From Comamonas testosteroni (GTDB taxonomy: Bacteria; Pseudomonadota; Gammaproteobacteria; Burkholderiales; Burkholderiaceae_C): a stretch of 64,000 nt of DNA. The stretch lies in assembly GCF_000761245.1 (NCBI RefSeq), contig NZ_AWOR01000089.1, positions 186,001-250,000 of the forward strand. The letters run 5' to 3'. The first letter of the stretch is position 1. Each line of letters opens with the position of its first letter. The translations under genes were made by a program, and so were the position numbers. Positions 7,815 to 16,338 of the stretch are shown here, one piece after another. Below the pieces are notes generated by a model. The model was not told the origin of the DNA and ran no database searches. It was given only the letters and a program-made list of their open reading frames with translations.

Positions 7815-9902
7815 ATGGCATTGAGGTATTCGCCGCTGGCAGCGGCATTGGGGCTGGCTTTTTCTGGCGCAGCCTGGGCGCAGCAAGCTTCGGAAGTGGT
7901 GCTGGACGAAGTGCAGGTTCGCAGCGACCACCAGCTTGACCCCAGCTATAACCCGCCCACGGCAACGAGCGCCACCAAGATCGAGGCACCGCTGCGCGAT
8001 ATTCCCCAGACCGTGAATGTGGTGCCTCAGAGCCTGTTGCGCGATCAGGTTGCGCAGTCCATGCAGGACGCCCTCAAAGCCGTGCCCGGCGTGGGCTTCT
8101 CTCATGGCGATGGTCAGCGTGATCAGGTCACCATTCGCGGCTTCTCGGCGATTGCCGATCAGTTTGTGGACGGCTTGCGCGATGACGCGCTGTACTTCCG
8201 TGACCTTTCCAATATCGAGCAGATCGAAGTGCTCAAGGGCCCGGCCTCAGTGCTTTATGGGCGCGGTTCGTCGGGCGGCCTGATCAATCGCATCACCAAG
8301 AAGCCGGGCGTCAATCTCAGCGAAGTAGGGCTGACGCTGGGGCGCTGGAACCAGCGCCGGGGCGAGTTCGACTTGGCCCGCGCGCCCCAAGACGGTGTGG
8401 TGTCTTATCGCCTGACTGGAGCCGTGGAGCGCGCCGACAGCTATCGCGACCAGCAGTTTCTGGACCGCAAGGCATTGGCCGCATCGGTGCTGATCAAACC
8501 CAGTGCCGACACCAGTGTGCTGCTGCAGGCCGACTACCTCAAGGACAGCCGCCTGACGGACTTCGGCATTCCCGCATATCAGGGCAGGCCCGTCAATGTG
8601 CCGCCCAGCACTTATTACGGCGCAGCCAATGCCAGGGATGTCGATGTAAGCAGTGCCGAGGTTGCATCGCTGGGTGCGACTCTGAATCACCGCATCAGCG
8701 AGAGCTTGTCGCTGCGAAATGCTTTCCGCTACTACGACTACTCGCTCGATAGAAGCAACACGCTTGTGGGCTCGGTCAATGAGAAGGCGATGACGGCATC
8801 GCTGACGCGCGGCAATGTGCAGCGCGACGAAAGCGGCTTTTTCAATCAGACCGAGCTGACCCAGAAGCTGGAGCTGGCGGGCATGAAGCACCAGTTGCTG
8901 TACGGCTTTGAATTCGGCCGCCAGAGCAAGGATCTGCTGTCCTACAGCCGTGCCAATGTGGCAACGGTCTCACTCTTGAATCCGGTGCTGCCAATCCTGC
9001 CTTCGCGCATCGATGGCAAGCCTGCGGCGGACAATCACAGCGTCTTCAAGGTGGCCAGCTTGTATCTGCAGGATATGGTCACCATTACTCCGCAGTGGAA
9101 GGCTCTGGCGGGGGTGCGCTATGACCGCTTCCAGCAGGACACACATGAGCGACAGCCGGGCAAGCCTGACTTGAGCCGCACGGACACAGCCTGGAGTCCG
9201 CGCGTCGGCCTGGTCTATCAGCCCTCGTCTGTATGGTCTTACTACGCTTCCTGGAGCAAGTCCTTCCAGCCCTCGGGGGAAACCTTTGCGCTGGCTGCAA
9301 ACAATGCGCAACTGGCACCGGAGAAAACGACCAGCCAGGAAGTCGGCGTCAAATGGGATCGGCCGGATGGCAAGGCTTCGGTCACGGCTTCGCTGTTCAA
9401 GCTGGAGCGCACCAATATCAAGAGCGTCGACCCCACAAGCAATACCGTGGTGCCTCTGGGTGTGCAGCGTACCAATGGACTGGAGCTGACCTTTGCGGGC
9501 GAGATTGCGCCTAGCTGGCAGGTCTGGGCCGGCTATGCCTTCCTCGACGGTGAAATGACCGCCTCGCCCACCCCAGGCATTCAAGGCAAGCGTCCCACGC
9601 TGACTCCGCGCCATAGCGCCAACCTGTGGCTGACCAAGTCTCTGGGTCATGGCTTTGGTCTGGGTGGCGGTCTGAACTACGTGGGCGCACGCGATGCCGA
9701 TCCGTTGAACACCGTGACGCTGCCCGGCTATACCACGGTGGACGCCATGGCCTACTACCGCATGGGTGCCTGGGATGTGCAGCTCAAGCTCAACAATCTG
9801 CTGGATCGTCGCTATATCGTTGCCGGTCATGGCAGCTCGCCCAACCTCAACCTGCCCGGTGCTCCGCGCTCGGCTCAGGTCGTGGCGCGCTATCGCTTCT
9901 GA
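7815..9902 (+). CDS. TonB-dependent siderophore receptor
   Basis: An outer-membrane receptor of 695 residues. It has a signal peptide (MALRYSPLAAALGLAFSGAAWAQ), a TonB-box-like segment (EVVLDEVQV), a plug domain containing IPQTVNVVPQ and IEVLKGPASVLYGRGSSGGLINRITKKP, and a beta-barrel ending in YRF as outer-membrane proteins do. The plug wording is that of FpvA/FoxA/FhuE-type ferric siderophore receptors. A Fur box lies upstream, so iron regulation is likely. It is flanked by steroid genes on both sides but nothing in the sequence links it to steroid uptake. The ligand cannot be told. Confidence 0.92.
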   Translation: MALRYSPLAAALGLAFSGAAWAQQASEVVLDEVQVRSDHQLDPSYNPPTATSATKIEAPLRDIPQTVNVVPQSLLRDQVAQSMQDALKAVPGVGFSHGDGQRDQVTIRGFSAIADQFVDGLRDDALYFRDLSNIEQIEVLKGPASVLYGRGSSGGLINRITKKPGVNLSEVGLTLGRWNQRRGEFDLARAPQDGVVSYRLTGAVERADSYRDQQFLDRKALAASVLIKPSADTSVLLQADYLKDSRLTDFGIPAYQGRPVNVPPSTYYGAANARDVDVSSAEVASLGATLNHRISESLSLRNAFRYYDYSLDRSNTLVGSVNEKAMTASLTRGNVQRDESGFFNQTELTQKLELAGMKHQLLYGFEFGRQSKDLLSYSRANVATVSLLNPVLPILPSRIDGKPAADNHSVFKVASLYLQDMVTITPQWKALAGVRYDRFQQDTHERQPGKPDLSRTDTAWSPRVGLVYQPSSVWSYYASWSKSFQPSGETFALAANNAQLAPEKTTSQEVGVKWDRPDGKASVTASLFKLERTNIKSVDPTSNTVVPLGVQRTNGLELTFAGEIAPSWQVWAGYAFLDGEMTASPTPGIQGKRPTLTPRHSANLWLTKSLGHGFGLGGGLNYVGARDADPLNTVTLPGYTTVDAMAYYRMGAWDVQLKLNNLLDRRYIVAGHGSSPNLNLPGAPRSAQVVARYRF

Positions 9903-10002
9903 AAAAGGTGTTCCATGTGGCACGGGCCGACTGGCCTGGACCCAGCTGCTGCCAGGGGGATAGCCTGGCTGGATAGAGGCCTGATGCTCAGGCCGATGCC
10001 GC

Positions 10003-10044
10003 AAAAAAAGGGTTCAACGGCTGCCCCAAGCAGCCGCTGAACCC
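10003..10044 (-). terminator. Terminator of the tesA1-D-E-F-G operon
   Basis: Long stem GGGTTCAaCGGCTGC / GCAGCCGcTGAACCC with a 5-base loop; on the minus strand it is followed by a run of seven T. It lies about 40 bases after the tesG stop. Confidence 0.9.
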
Positions 10045-10080
10045 GATCAAAGTGGCAAAGAGAGCCTGAAGTCAGACGTA

Positions 10081-11118
10081 TCAGGCCGCAACAGCCTGCT
10101 TGCGGTTACGCACCATGGTCAGGGCCGTATCCTCGATCATGTCTTCCTGGCCACCCACCATGCCGCGGCGGCCCAGCTCCAGCAGCAGCTCGCGTGCCGG
10201 GATGCCGTACTTGGCTTCAGCACGCTTGGCAAACAGCAGGAAGCTGCCGTACACGCCGGCATAGCCCAGGGTCAGCGCGTCGCGGTCGATGCGGATGGGA
10301 AAGTCCATCAGCGGCACGACCAGATCTTCGGCCACATCCTGGATCTTGAACACGTCCACGCCGGTTTCAATGCCCATGCGCGCACAAACGGCGACCAGCA
10401 CTTCCATGGGCGTGTTGCCGGCACCGGCGCCCAGACCCGCGGCAGCGGCATCGATGCGGTTGGCTCCGACTTCGATGGCGGCCAGCGAGTTGGCGATGCC
10501 CATGGCCAGGTTGTGGTGGCCATGAAAGCCCAGCTCGGTCTCGGGCTTCAGGGCCTGGCGCACGGCGGACAGGCGTTCCTTCACGTCATCGGGCAGCATA
10601 TAGCCGGCCGAGTCGGTGATGTAGATGCAGTTGGCTCCGTAGCTTTCCATCAGCTTGGCTTGCTTGACCAGGCCTTCGGCGCTGTTCATATGCGCCATCA
10701 TCAAAAAGCCCACGGTGTCCATGCCCATCTTGCGGGCCATGGCGATGTGCTGCTCGGAGACATCGGCCTCGGTGCAATGGGTGGCCACGCGGATGGTGGA
10801 GACGCCCAGCTCATGGGCCATCTTCAGGTGGTCGACGGTGCCGATGCCGGGCAGCAGCAGGGCTGAGACCTTGGCCTGCTTCATCAGCGGGATGACGGTG
10901 GACAGGTATTCCTCGTCCGTGTGGGCGGGGAAGCCGTAGTTGACCGAGCTGCCGCCCAGGCCGTCGCCGTGGGTCACTTCGATCAGCGGAACGCCGGCGG
11001 CGTCCAGACCGCAGGCCACGGACTTCATCTGCTCCAGCGTCATCTGGTGGCGCTTGGGATGCATGCCGTCACGCAGTGTCATGTCGTGAACGGTGATCTT
11101 CTTACCTTTGAGGGACAT
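10081..11118 (-). CDS. tesG: 4-Hydroxy-2-oxovalerate aldolase (TesG)
   Basis: A 345-residue DRE-TIM metallolyase of the BphI/DmpG/HsaF family: HDMTLRDGMH at residues 11-20 (Arg16, Asp17), metal-binding HGHHNLAMG with His199 and His201, and a C-terminal helical communication domain. It splits 4-hydroxy-2-oxo acids into pyruvate and an aldehyde that is channelled to the partner dehydrogenase TesF, encoded directly upstream (14-base gap). In TA441 this is the last step for the A-ring fragment of testosterone. AGGAGA precedes the ATG. Last gene of the operon. Confidence 0.95.
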   Translation of the reverse strand: MSLKGKKITVHDMTLRDGMHPKRHQMTLEQMKSVACGLDAAGVPLIEVTHGDGLGGSSVNYGFPAHTDEEYLSTVIPLMKQAKVSALLLPGIGTVDHLKMAHELGVSTIRVATHCTEADVSEQHIAMARKMGMDTVGFLMMAHMNSAEGLVKQAKLMESYGANCIYITDSAGYMLPDDVKERLSAVRQALKPETELGFHGHHNLAMGIANSLAAIEVGANRIDAAAAGLGAGAGNTPMEVLVAVCARMGIETGVDVFKIQDVAEDLVVPLMDFPIRIDRDALTLGYAGVYGSFLLFAKRAEAKYGIPARELLLELGRRGMVGGQEDMIEDTALTMVRNRKQAVAA

Positions 11119-11132
11119 GTTCTTCTCCTGGA

Positions 11133-12056
11133 TCAGACAGCAACAGCGGCTTCGGCCAACTCGAAACGGCCGGCGAGGATTTCTTCGGCAAACATCTCGG
11201 CCGTGCGCGCCGCAGCGGCGGTCATGATGTCCAGATTGCCCGCGTACTTGGGCAGGTAGTCGCCCAGACCTTCGACTTCCATATAGATGGAGACGCGGTT
11301 GCCGTCGATCACGGGGCCGTTGACCAGCTTGTAGCCGGGCACGTATTTCTGCACTTCCTTGATCATGGCGTGTACCGAGGCTTCGATCTCGGCAGGCTTG
11401 GGCGTATCTACTGTCAGGCAGTGGATGGTGTCGCGCATGATCAGCGGCGGCTCGGCGGGGTTGATGACGATGATGGCCTTGCCCTTTTGCGCGCCGCCAA
11501 TTTTTTCGACCGCGCCCGAGGTGGTGCGTGTGAACTCGTCGATGTTCTTTCGCGTGCCGGGGCCGACCGAGCGGCTCGAGACCGTGGCCACGATCTCTCC
11601 GTAGCTCACGGCCTGCACGCGCGATACCGCAGCCACCATGGGGATGGTGGCCTGGCCGCCGCAGGTGACCATGTTCACGTTCATGGCCTTTTCGGCCACC
11701 TTCTCGGCCAGATTCACGCTGGGCACGCAGTAGGGGCCGATGGCAGCGGGCGTCAGGTCGATCATCAGCACGCCCAGCTCATTGAGCTTGCGGCTGTTTT
11801 CGGCGTGGACATAGGCGCTGGTGGCGTCGAAGGCGATCTGGATGCCGTCTTCCTTGACGAAGGGCAGCAGGCCGTCCACGCCCTCGGCCGTGGTCTTGAT
11901 GCCCATTTCACGGGCGCGCTTGAGGCCGTCGGATTCAGGGTCAATACCGACCATCCACACAGGCTCCAGAATGGGAGAGCGCTGCAGTTTCATGAGCAGG
12001 TCGGTGCCGATATTTCCGGGCCCGATCAGTGCGCACTTGATTTTCTTTTGCGTCAT
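11133..12056 (-). CDS. tesF: Acetaldehyde/propanal dehydrogenase, CoA-acylating (TesF)
   Basis: A 307-residue protein of the BphJ/DmpF/HsaG family. The N-terminus has the nucleotide-binding GPGNIGTDL (about 12-20) and the catalytic cysteine is Cys132 in VTCGGQATIP. It oxidises the aldehyde released by TesG to the acyl-CoA with NAD and CoA, and physically pairs with the aldolase in known systems. It lies 6 bases after tesE, with GGAGTAAGAC as ribosome binding site. Confidence 0.95.
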   Translation of the reverse strand: MTQKKIKCALIGPGNIGTDLLMKLQRSPILEPVWMVGIDPESDGLKRAREMGIKTTAEGVDGLLPFVKEDGIQIAFDATSAYVHAENSRKLNELGVLMIDLTPAAIGPYCVPSVNLAEKVAEKAMNVNMVTCGGQATIPMVAAVSRVQAVSYGEIVATVSSRSVGPGTRKNIDEFTRTTSGAVEKIGGAQKGKAIIVINPAEPPLIMRDTIHCLTVDTPKPAEIEASVHAMIKEVQKYVPGYKLVNGPVIDGNRVSIYMEVEGLGDYLPKYAGNLDIMTAAAARTAEMFAEEILAGRFELAEAAVAV

Positions 12057-12062
12057 GGTGTC

Positions 12063-12857
12063 TTACTCCGTGAATTGAATGGAACAGTGGCCCATGCCCT
12101 CAATGACCATCTCGAAGTGGTCACCGGCAACGGCGGGCACCAAGGGGGCGAGGGAGCCCGAGAGAATCACCTCGCCGGCCTTGAAGGGAATGCCGAAAGC
12201 GCCAAGCGTGTTGGCCAGCCAGGCCACGGCTTCGGCCGGGTGACCTTGCACGGCGCTTCCCAGTCCAGAACCTGCGGGCTGGCCGTTCTTGGTCATTTGC
12301 ATGGATGCGGCAGCCAGATCCAGCGAGGCTGGATTTGTGTGCTGTTTGCCGATGACAAAGACGCCGCAGGAGGCGTTGTCAGCCACGGTGTCCTGGATCT
12401 TGATCTTCCAGTCGTTGATGCGCGAATCGACAATCTCGAAGCAGGGCGCGACCCATTCGGTAGCGGCAAGCACATCTGCCTTGGTAACGCCCGGGCCTTG
12501 CAGATCCTTCTTGAGCATGAAGGCAATTTCGCCTTCGGCGCGAGGCTGTATCAGGCCGGATGCCTTGAGCGAGACGGCAGCGCCGTCTTCATACTCCATG
12601 CTGTCGGTCAGAAAACCGAAGTCAGGCTGGTGCACATTCAGCATGTCCTGCACGGGCTTGGAGGTCACGCCGATCTTCTTGCCAATCACGCGCTCGCCCG
12701 ATGCTTCGCGCAGGCGCAGCATGTGCAGGGAGATGTGATAGGCGTCCTCCACCGTCATCTCGGGGTGGCTGTCGGTCAGCGGTGCCAGTGTCCTGGCGGT
12801 GCGCAGCGCGTCATACAGGCGCCGGCCTTGCTGTTCGATGAATTGCTTGTCACTCAT
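12063..12857 (-). CDS. tesE: 2-Hydroxyhexa-2,4-dienoate-type hydratase (TesE)
   Basis: A 264-residue member of the BphH/DmpE/HsaE hydratase family (fumarylacetoacetate-hydrolase-like fold), with GERVIGKKIGVTSKPVQ, RAEGEIAFML and the ILSGSLAPLVPAVAGDHFE block near the C-terminus. It adds water to the 2-hydroxydienoate released from the cleaved A ring, giving the 4-hydroxy-2-oxo acid for TesG. In line with tesD (4-base gap) and tesF. Confidence 0.94.
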   Translation of the reverse strand: MSDKQFIEQQGRRLYDALRTARTLAPLTDSHPEMTVEDAYHISLHMLRLREASGERVIGKKIGVTSKPVQDMLNVHQPDFGFLTDSMEYEDGAAVSLKASGLIQPRAEGEIAFMLKKDLQGPGVTKADVLAATEWVAPCFEIVDSRINDWKIKIQDTVADNASCGVFVIGKQHTNPASLDLAAASMQMTKNGQPAGSGLGSAVQGHPAEAVAWLANTLGAFGIPFKAGEVILSGSLAPLVPAVAGDHFEMVIEGMGHCSIQFTE

Positions 12858-12861
12858 GGCT

Positions 12862-13701
12862 TCAACCGTTTTTCATGAAGTCGATGCAAGTGCGGTTGAA
12901 CATCTCGCGATGCTCGACCTGCACCCAGTGGCCGCACTGGTTGACCAGCACCACGCGGCAGTTCTTGATGCCCTTGGCCAGCTTGTCGGCACCGCCCACG
13001 GGATTGAAGGCGTCCTGCATGCCCCAGAAGCCCAGCACATTGCACTTCAGATCGGGCAGTTGCTCTGTCATATTGGGGATATACAGTCGCTGGCGCGAGG
13101 CTTCGGTCTGGGTCAGGGCAATGGGCGCGCGCTCGTTGATGATCTCGTCGGTCAGCAGGGCCTGGTCCACCACCTGCATGCTCATCACGGCGCGCATGGC
13201 TTCGGGGCCGGTCTTGCCCGACTTGTAGATATTGAACATATTGGCAATGCCGGGCATGGCCATATAGGCTTCAAACTCTTCCACACCACCGGGTGCCATG
13301 AGGATCAGGCTCTTGACGTCCTCGGGGTACTTGAGCGCATAGCCCAGCGCCACGGCACCGCCCAGCGAGTTGCCCAGCAGGGTGATGTTTTTCAGGCCTA
13401 GCCGCTCCACCAGACCTTTGACGCCGGCGATGAAGAAATCCATGTCGTACTGCTTGGGCTCCTCGGTCTTGGACGAGAGGCCATAACCGAGCAGGTCGGG
13501 AACGATGGAGCGAAAGCCGGCCGCCGCAAACTCGGGGTAGTTGCCCTTGAAGTTGCTGTAGCCGCTGGCGCCGGTGCCTGCACCGTGCAGAAAGATCACG
13601 GGGTCGCCCGAGCCCTGTTCGTGGAAGTGCACGCGCTGGGGATGGCCGGCCACATTGCCGATGTCCACATATTTGCCTTCGGGAATGGAAAAAGTGCTCA
13701 T
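12862..13701 (-). CDS. tesD: Meta-cleavage product hydrolase of steroid A-ring degradation (TesD)
   Basis: A 279-residue alpha/beta hydrolase of the BphD/HsaD family. Visible active-site elements: oxyanion-hole HGAGTGASG (39-47), nucleophile Ser112 in LGNSLGGA, Asp230 in WGMQDAFNP and His258 in CGHWVQVE. It hydrolyses the carbon-carbon bond of the extradiol cleavage product 4,9-DSHA into a C6 dienoate and the C/D-ring acid. The extradiol dioxygenase that makes its substrate is not in this window. It follows tesA1 by 79 bases and is in the same direction. Confidence 0.95.
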   Translation of the reverse strand: MSTFSIPEGKYVDIGNVAGHPQRVHFHEQGSGDPVIFLHGAGTGASGYSNFKGNYPEFAAAGFRSIVPDLLGYGLSSKTEEPKQYDMDFFIAGVKGLVERLGLKNITLLGNSLGGAVALGYALKYPEDVKSLILMAPGGVEEFEAYMAMPGIANMFNIYKSGKTGPEAMRAVMSMQVVDQALLTDEIINERAPIALTQTEASRQRLYIPNMTEQLPDLKCNVLGFWGMQDAFNPVGGADKLAKGIKNCRVVLVNQCGHWVQVEHREMFNRTCIDFMKNG

Positions 13702-13780
13702 CTCTGTTCTTTATGGTTGGAGTGGGTAGGCGAAGGCTGTCTCCTGCCTTCGGGTGAGGAAACGGGGATGGCGCGAGCTC

Positions 13781-14758
13781 TCAGGCCTTGGCTTGCCAGA
13801 GCTTGGGCAGGCCGGGGTCCGTGGCAGCAATGGCTTTCTTGAGCAGATTGCGCAGCGTGGCTGCTTCCATCTCGCCAAGGCTCGCTATCAAATCGGTTTC
13901 CACGGCTTTGGCTGCGGCCAGCACACGCAAGATGGCTTCGTTGCCCAGGGGCGTGAGCTGCAGCGACTCGGCTCGCTCGCGGCTTTCTTCCACCCAGTCT
14001 TTGCTGATTAGCGACTGCAGGGCCACGGCTCCGATGTCGGTGCCGGTGTAGGCCATGTGAGACGCAATTTCGGCAGGCGACTGAGGCTGCTGGATGCTCA
14101 GCAGCGAGAGCACATAGAAATCGGCATCGGTCATGCCGTAAGCCGCCATGGGCTTGCGCAAGCCGCTCAGGAATTGAAAGTGCGCACGGCCCATCAGATA
14201 GCCGATGAGGTTCTCGGAATACGCGGTGTTGGTATCGGCTGCCGGCTCGCTGGCCACGGCGTTGGCCTTGCGTGAAGCCAGGGCGTAACCGCCGGTCACG
14301 TAAAGCAGGGGAGGGTGCGGGTTGGCGTCGTAGTCGGTCACCTCGCCCACAAAGATGACATGGTCGCCGCCGTCGTACTGAAAAGCGGTCTTGCACCTAA
14401 AGCGCGCGCTGCAGTCCTGCAGCAGCGGGGCATGAGCTGCCTCGGAGTCCAGCGGCAGGCCGGAGAACTTGTCTTCGCCAGCACGGGCAAAGCGGTTCGA
14501 CAGGGCTTCTTGCTCATTGGAGAGGATGTGCACATTCCAGGTGTCAGCGTTCTGGAACACAGCCAGGCTGCGGGCGTTCTTGGCCAGGCTCCACAGAACC
14601 ATGGGCGGCTCCAGCGAAACCGAGTTGAAGCTGTTGGCCGTGATTCCTACAGGCTCGCCATTCTCTGCACGGGTGGTGACGATGGTGACCCCGGTGCCGA
14701 ACGTGCCCAGGGCGCGGCGGAAGTCTTTGGGGTCGAAGGTTGCTGCAGTGCTTTGCAT
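13781..14758 (-). CDS. tesA1: Flavin reductase component of 3-HSA hydroxylase with C-terminal MarR-like domain (TesA1)
   Basis: Two domains. Residues about 7-167 are a flavin reductase/HpaC-like fold (GTFGTGVTIVTT, NSFNSVSLEPPMVLWSL, VGEVTDYD); residues about 182-315 are a MarR-type winged helix (YGMTDADFYVLSLLSIQQPQSPAEIA, LQSLISKDWVEESRE, LTPLGNEAI). The actinobacterial counterpart HsaB is only the first domain. The same fusion is known in the reductase C1 of Acinetobacter 4-hydroxyphenylacetate hydroxylase, where the tail acts as a substrate-sensing brake. I chose the ATG at 14758, since AGGAGA lies 10 bases before it; an ATG 8 codons upstream would swallow that site. The A1/A2 numbering follows my memory of tesIHA2A1DEFG and could be swapped. 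Confidence 0.88.
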   Translation of the reverse strand: MQSTAATFDPKDFRRALGTFGTGVTIVTTRAENGEPVGITANSFNSVSLEPPMVLWSLAKNARSLAVFQNADTWNVHILSNEQEALSNRFARAGEDKFSGLPLDSEAAHAPLLQDCSARFRCKTAFQYDGGDHVIFVGEVTDYDANPHPPLLYVTGGYALASRKANAVASEPAADTNTAYSENLIGYLMGRAHFQFLSGLRKPMAAYGMTDADFYVLSLLSIQQPQSPAEIASHMAYTGTDIGAVALQSLISKDWVEESRERAESLQLTPLGNEAILRVLAAAKAVETDLIASLGEMEAATLRNLLKKAIAATDPGLPKLWQAKA

Positions 14759-14913
14759 GGGGTGAATGTCTCCTTGGTGCAAGAGTGCTGCGAACAGGGC
14801 TTTTATGAATCCTTCACATGGACTAGCAGCGCAAAGCAGGGCTTGGTGTTTGTCCTAGGCCCAGTGTTTTTGCTGTGCGGGAGCAGGCTTTGAGGAAGTC
14901 CGGAAACGCCTGC

Positions 14914-14941
14914 TTCATCGTTAGTCTGATCGGACGATGAA
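14914..14941. promoter_or_regulatory. Candidate steroid-regulon operator between tesA1 and tesA2
   Basis: TTCATCGT (14914-14921) and ACGATGAA (14934-14941) form a perfect 8-bp dyad with a 12-base spacer. Inside it TTAGTCT-N5-GACGATG (14921-14939) repeats the site at 4813-4831. It sits in the 279-base divergent region, about 97 bases before tesA2 and 156 before tesA1. A weak promoter-like pair (TTGCAT at 14949, TCATAG at 14971) follows on the plus strand. Confidence 0.6.
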
Positions 14942-15037
14942 CGGAAAATTGCATGGTGAGAGCATTTCTGTCATAGGCGAAAAAGCCTTGCCCACCACAC
15001 CACAAGCCGTCCGGTGGAGCGGCAACTGGAGAGCTGA

Positions 15038-16234
15038 ATGAACACAATGACAGATAACTACCTCACCCTTGATGCGCTGGCCGTGATCGAGCGTGCCAAG
15101 GCCCTGGCGCCCAAGCTGGCGGCACGTGCGCAGCAGGCGGATCGCGAAGGAAAGATCAGTGACGAAACCGTTCAGGAGATGGCTGAGGCGGGTCTGTTCC
15201 GTGTGCTGCAGCCCAGGCGCTGGGGTGGTTATGAAATGGATCCCCGTGTGTTCTACAGCGTGCAGATGGAGCTGGCCAAGGGCTGCATGTCCACGGCCTG
15301 GATTTACGGGGTGGTCGGCGTTCACCCCTGGCAGTTGGCGCTTTTCCCCGACCAGGCCCAACAAGATGTGTGGGGCAAGGATCATGGCGTGCGCATCGCC
15401 TCGACCTATATGCCTACTGGCAAGGCCGAGCCCGTGGAAGGCGGCTTCAGGTTCAACGGCCGCTGGAGCTTTTCCACCGGCTCCAAGCATTGCGACTGGT
15501 TGTTTCTCGGCGGTCTGCTGCCCAAGCGGGATGGCACGCCTGGCCTGGAGCATGTGACTTTTCTGGTGCCCAAGGCGGACTACCGCATTGAGGACAACTG
15601 GGATGTGCTGGGCCTGCGCGGCACAGGCAGTCATGACATCGTGGTGGAAAACGCGTTTGTCCCGGCACATCGCATCCAGTACACCAACGACCACAGCGAT
15701 GTGGGCTGCCCCGGTCGCACGGAGAACACCAGCTGGCTGTTCCGCATCCCCTTTACCCATGTGTTCCAGCGTGCGGTGTCCACTGCCTGCCTTGGCGCGC
15801 TGGAAAGCGCCATCGCGTCGTTCACCGAGCGTGCGACGTCGCACGTTGGAAAGCATGGCAACAGGATGGCCGAGGACGTGAACGCCCAGACGGCCGTGAC
15901 CGAAGCCACGATTGCGCTGGACCAGCTCAAGGTGGTTCTGTTTCGCAATTACGCACGCATTGTGGATGCGGCCAAGACTGGTATTCAGCTGACGCTGGAA
16001 GAGCGTCTGCTGCAGCGTGCTCAGGCGTCATACGTTCCCAAGCTGACGGGCTTTCATGCCAATGAATTGATGCGTGCCTGCGCAGCCAGCGGTACCTTCA
16101 AGAACAACCCCATCGAGCGCATCTTCCGCGACATCCATCAGGGACGTACCCACATTGCGAACAATACGGATGCCTATGTGCGCGCCTATGGCTCGCATGT
16201 GCTGGGCATTCCCAACCAGGAACCCTTTGTCTGA
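15038..16234 (+). CDS. tesA2: 3-HSA hydroxylase, oxygenase component (TesA2, HsaA-type)
   Basis: A 398-residue flavin-dependent monooxygenase with the acyl-CoA dehydrogenase fold, group D, of the HsaA/HpaB(C2) kind: N-terminal helical domain (IERAKALAPKLAARAQQADREGKI), GGYEMDPRVFYSVQMELAKGCMSTAWIYGVVGVHP-type segment, middle beta domain with SFSTGSKHCDWLFLGG, and a C-terminal bundle with IERIFRDIHQGRTHIAN. With reduced flavin from TesA1 it ortho-hydroxylates 3-HSA to the catechol 3,4-DHSA, the substrate of ring cleavage. First gene of the rightward arm; GGAG precedes the ATG. The A1/A2 label is from memory; the family is clear. Confidence 0.9.
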   Translation: MNTMTDNYLTLDALAVIERAKALAPKLAARAQQADREGKISDETVQEMAEAGLFRVLQPRRWGGYEMDPRVFYSVQMELAKGCMSTAWIYGVVGVHPWQLALFPDQAQQDVWGKDHGVRIASTYMPTGKAEPVEGGFRFNGRWSFSTGSKHCDWLFLGGLLPKRDGTPGLEHVTFLVPKADYRIEDNWDVLGLRGTGSHDIVVENAFVPAHRIQYTNDHSDVGCPGRTENTSWLFRIPFTHVFQRAVSTACLGALESAIASFTERATSHVGKHGNRMAEDVNAQTAVTEATIALDQLKVVLFRNYARIVDAAKTGIQLTLEERLLQRAQASYVPKLTGFHANELMRACAASGTFKNNPIERIFRDIHQGRTHIANNTDAYVRAYGSHVLGIPNQEPFV

Positions 16235-16338
16235 TTGAATTCAGGCCAAGCTGGGGCAGCGCTCTCACATAGGAGGCTGCCGCCAGCGTGTATTTGCGAC
16301 AGTCCATCCATAAAACAAAAGATTGACGGAGACAAGGT

